This document shows, piece after piece, positions 5,628-5,931 of a DNA stretch of 5,931 nucleotides (position 1 is its first letter; every line of letters starts with the position of its first letter). The translations under genes were made by a program, and so were the position numbers. The notes under the pieces are model-generated. The model was given only the letters and a program-made list of their open reading frames with translations, was not told where the DNA came from and did no database searches. This stretch comes from Lachnospiraceae bacterium (GTDB lineage Bacteria; Bacillota; Clostridia; Lachnospirales; Lachnospiraceae): positions 1 through 5,931 of the forward strand of contig DNJW01000048.1 in the NCBI GenBank assembly GCA_003488965.1, in the 5' to 3' direction.

Positions 5628-5931
5628 ATGACCGACGCGATCAAGCTTTTACAGCTTTTGGAGTCTGACTGTACATTGACGAGCGGGCAGCTCGCAGCCA
5701 TGCTGGACGCCACCGGGACTGAGGTGGAGGAGACCATCCAGAAGCTTCGGGAAGAGCATATCATTCTGGGCAACCAGGCCGTCATCGACTGGGACCGCAC
5801 CCAGCGGGAGGCGGTCACCGCCCTCATTGAGGTAAAGGTGACCCCCCAGCGGGGCGAGGGCTTTGACCGGGTGGCGGAGCGCATTTACCAGTATGACGAG
5901 GTGGAGAGCGTCTACCTCATGTCCGGCGCCT
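5628..5931 (+). CDS. Lrp/AsnC-family transcriptional regulator, N-terminal 101 residues (cut by right window edge)
   Basis: A DNA-binding regulator of the feast/famine family, which usually responds to amino acids or related metabolites and acts as dimers or octamers. Residues 1 to about 57 form a winged helix-turn-helix: LTSGQLAAMLDATGTEVEET (17-36) covers the HTH, and LGNQAVIDWDR (47-57) is the wing-like hairpin that begins the linker to the next domain. The RAM/ligand-binding domain starts at about residue 62 with AVTALIEVKVTPQRGEGF, continues with IYQYDEVESVYLMSG, and is cut at the edge. The ATG at 5628 has GGAGGG seven bases upstream, a strong site. The protein reads without interruption to the edge. 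Base composition matches the glycosylase gene, so both belong to the GC-rich segment. In many Clostridia such regulators precede an aminotransferase gene, but nothing downstream is visible here. Ligand and targets are unknown. Confidence 0.9.
   Translation, partial: MTDAIKLLQLLESDCTLTSGQLAAMLDATGTEVEETIQKLREEHIILGNQAVIDWDRTQREAVTALIEVKVTPQRGEGFDRVAERIYQYDEVESVYLMSGA

Overview
The window carries Clostridia-type (Firmicutes) DNA: six-base -10/-35 promoters, strong GGAGG-like ribosome sites, a T-box leader in front of a tRNA synthetase operon, and protein sequences that read like gut Clostridia. Two base-composition regimes are present. Positions 1 to about 4620 are moderate in GC (roughly 43-53% in the stretches I counted) and resemble Lachnospiraceae. 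From about 4650 to the right end the DNA is clearly GC-richer (roughly 62-75% in the stretches counted, apart from the AT-rich promoter gap at 4840-4950). Codon choice there is dominated by CTG, GAG, CGC and ATC, as in Oscillospiraceae such as the Flavonifractor group. These taxonomic readings are inferences from composition and protein style.

Left part, all on the minus strand. The phenylalanyl-tRNA synthetase operon pheS (3516-4535) then pheT (1027-3447) is preceded by a T-box leader (about 4842-4578) that ends in a textbook intrinsic terminator. Transcription starts from a TTGTAA/TATAAT promoter at 4875-4847. Downstream of pheT is a 156-bp, almost fully self-complementary hairpin element (844-999). 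It is followed by the first 260 codons of an M18-family metallo-aminopeptidase that runs off the left edge.

Right part, plus strand. A divergent promoter (4901-4929) drives a family 4 (Fe-S) uracil-DNA glycosylase (4954-5523). After a 104-bp gap with its own promoter comes the start of an Lrp/AsnC-family regulator (5628 to the right edge).

How the parts work together: when charged tRNA is scarce, the T-box leader binds uncharged tRNA and lets transcription into pheST continue. The two subunits form the heterotetramer that charges tRNA-Phe. The peptidase, glycosylase and Lrp regulator have no evident functional tie to pheST. The most notable point is that the composition change falls inside the T-box leader, at or next to its most conserved block. 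The GC-rich upstream half also does not show an obvious Phe (UUC/UUU) specifier where one is expected. That makes a recombination junction or an assembly join at this conserved RNA the first thing to test. I see no phage, CRISPR, transposase, tRNA or rRNA gene.
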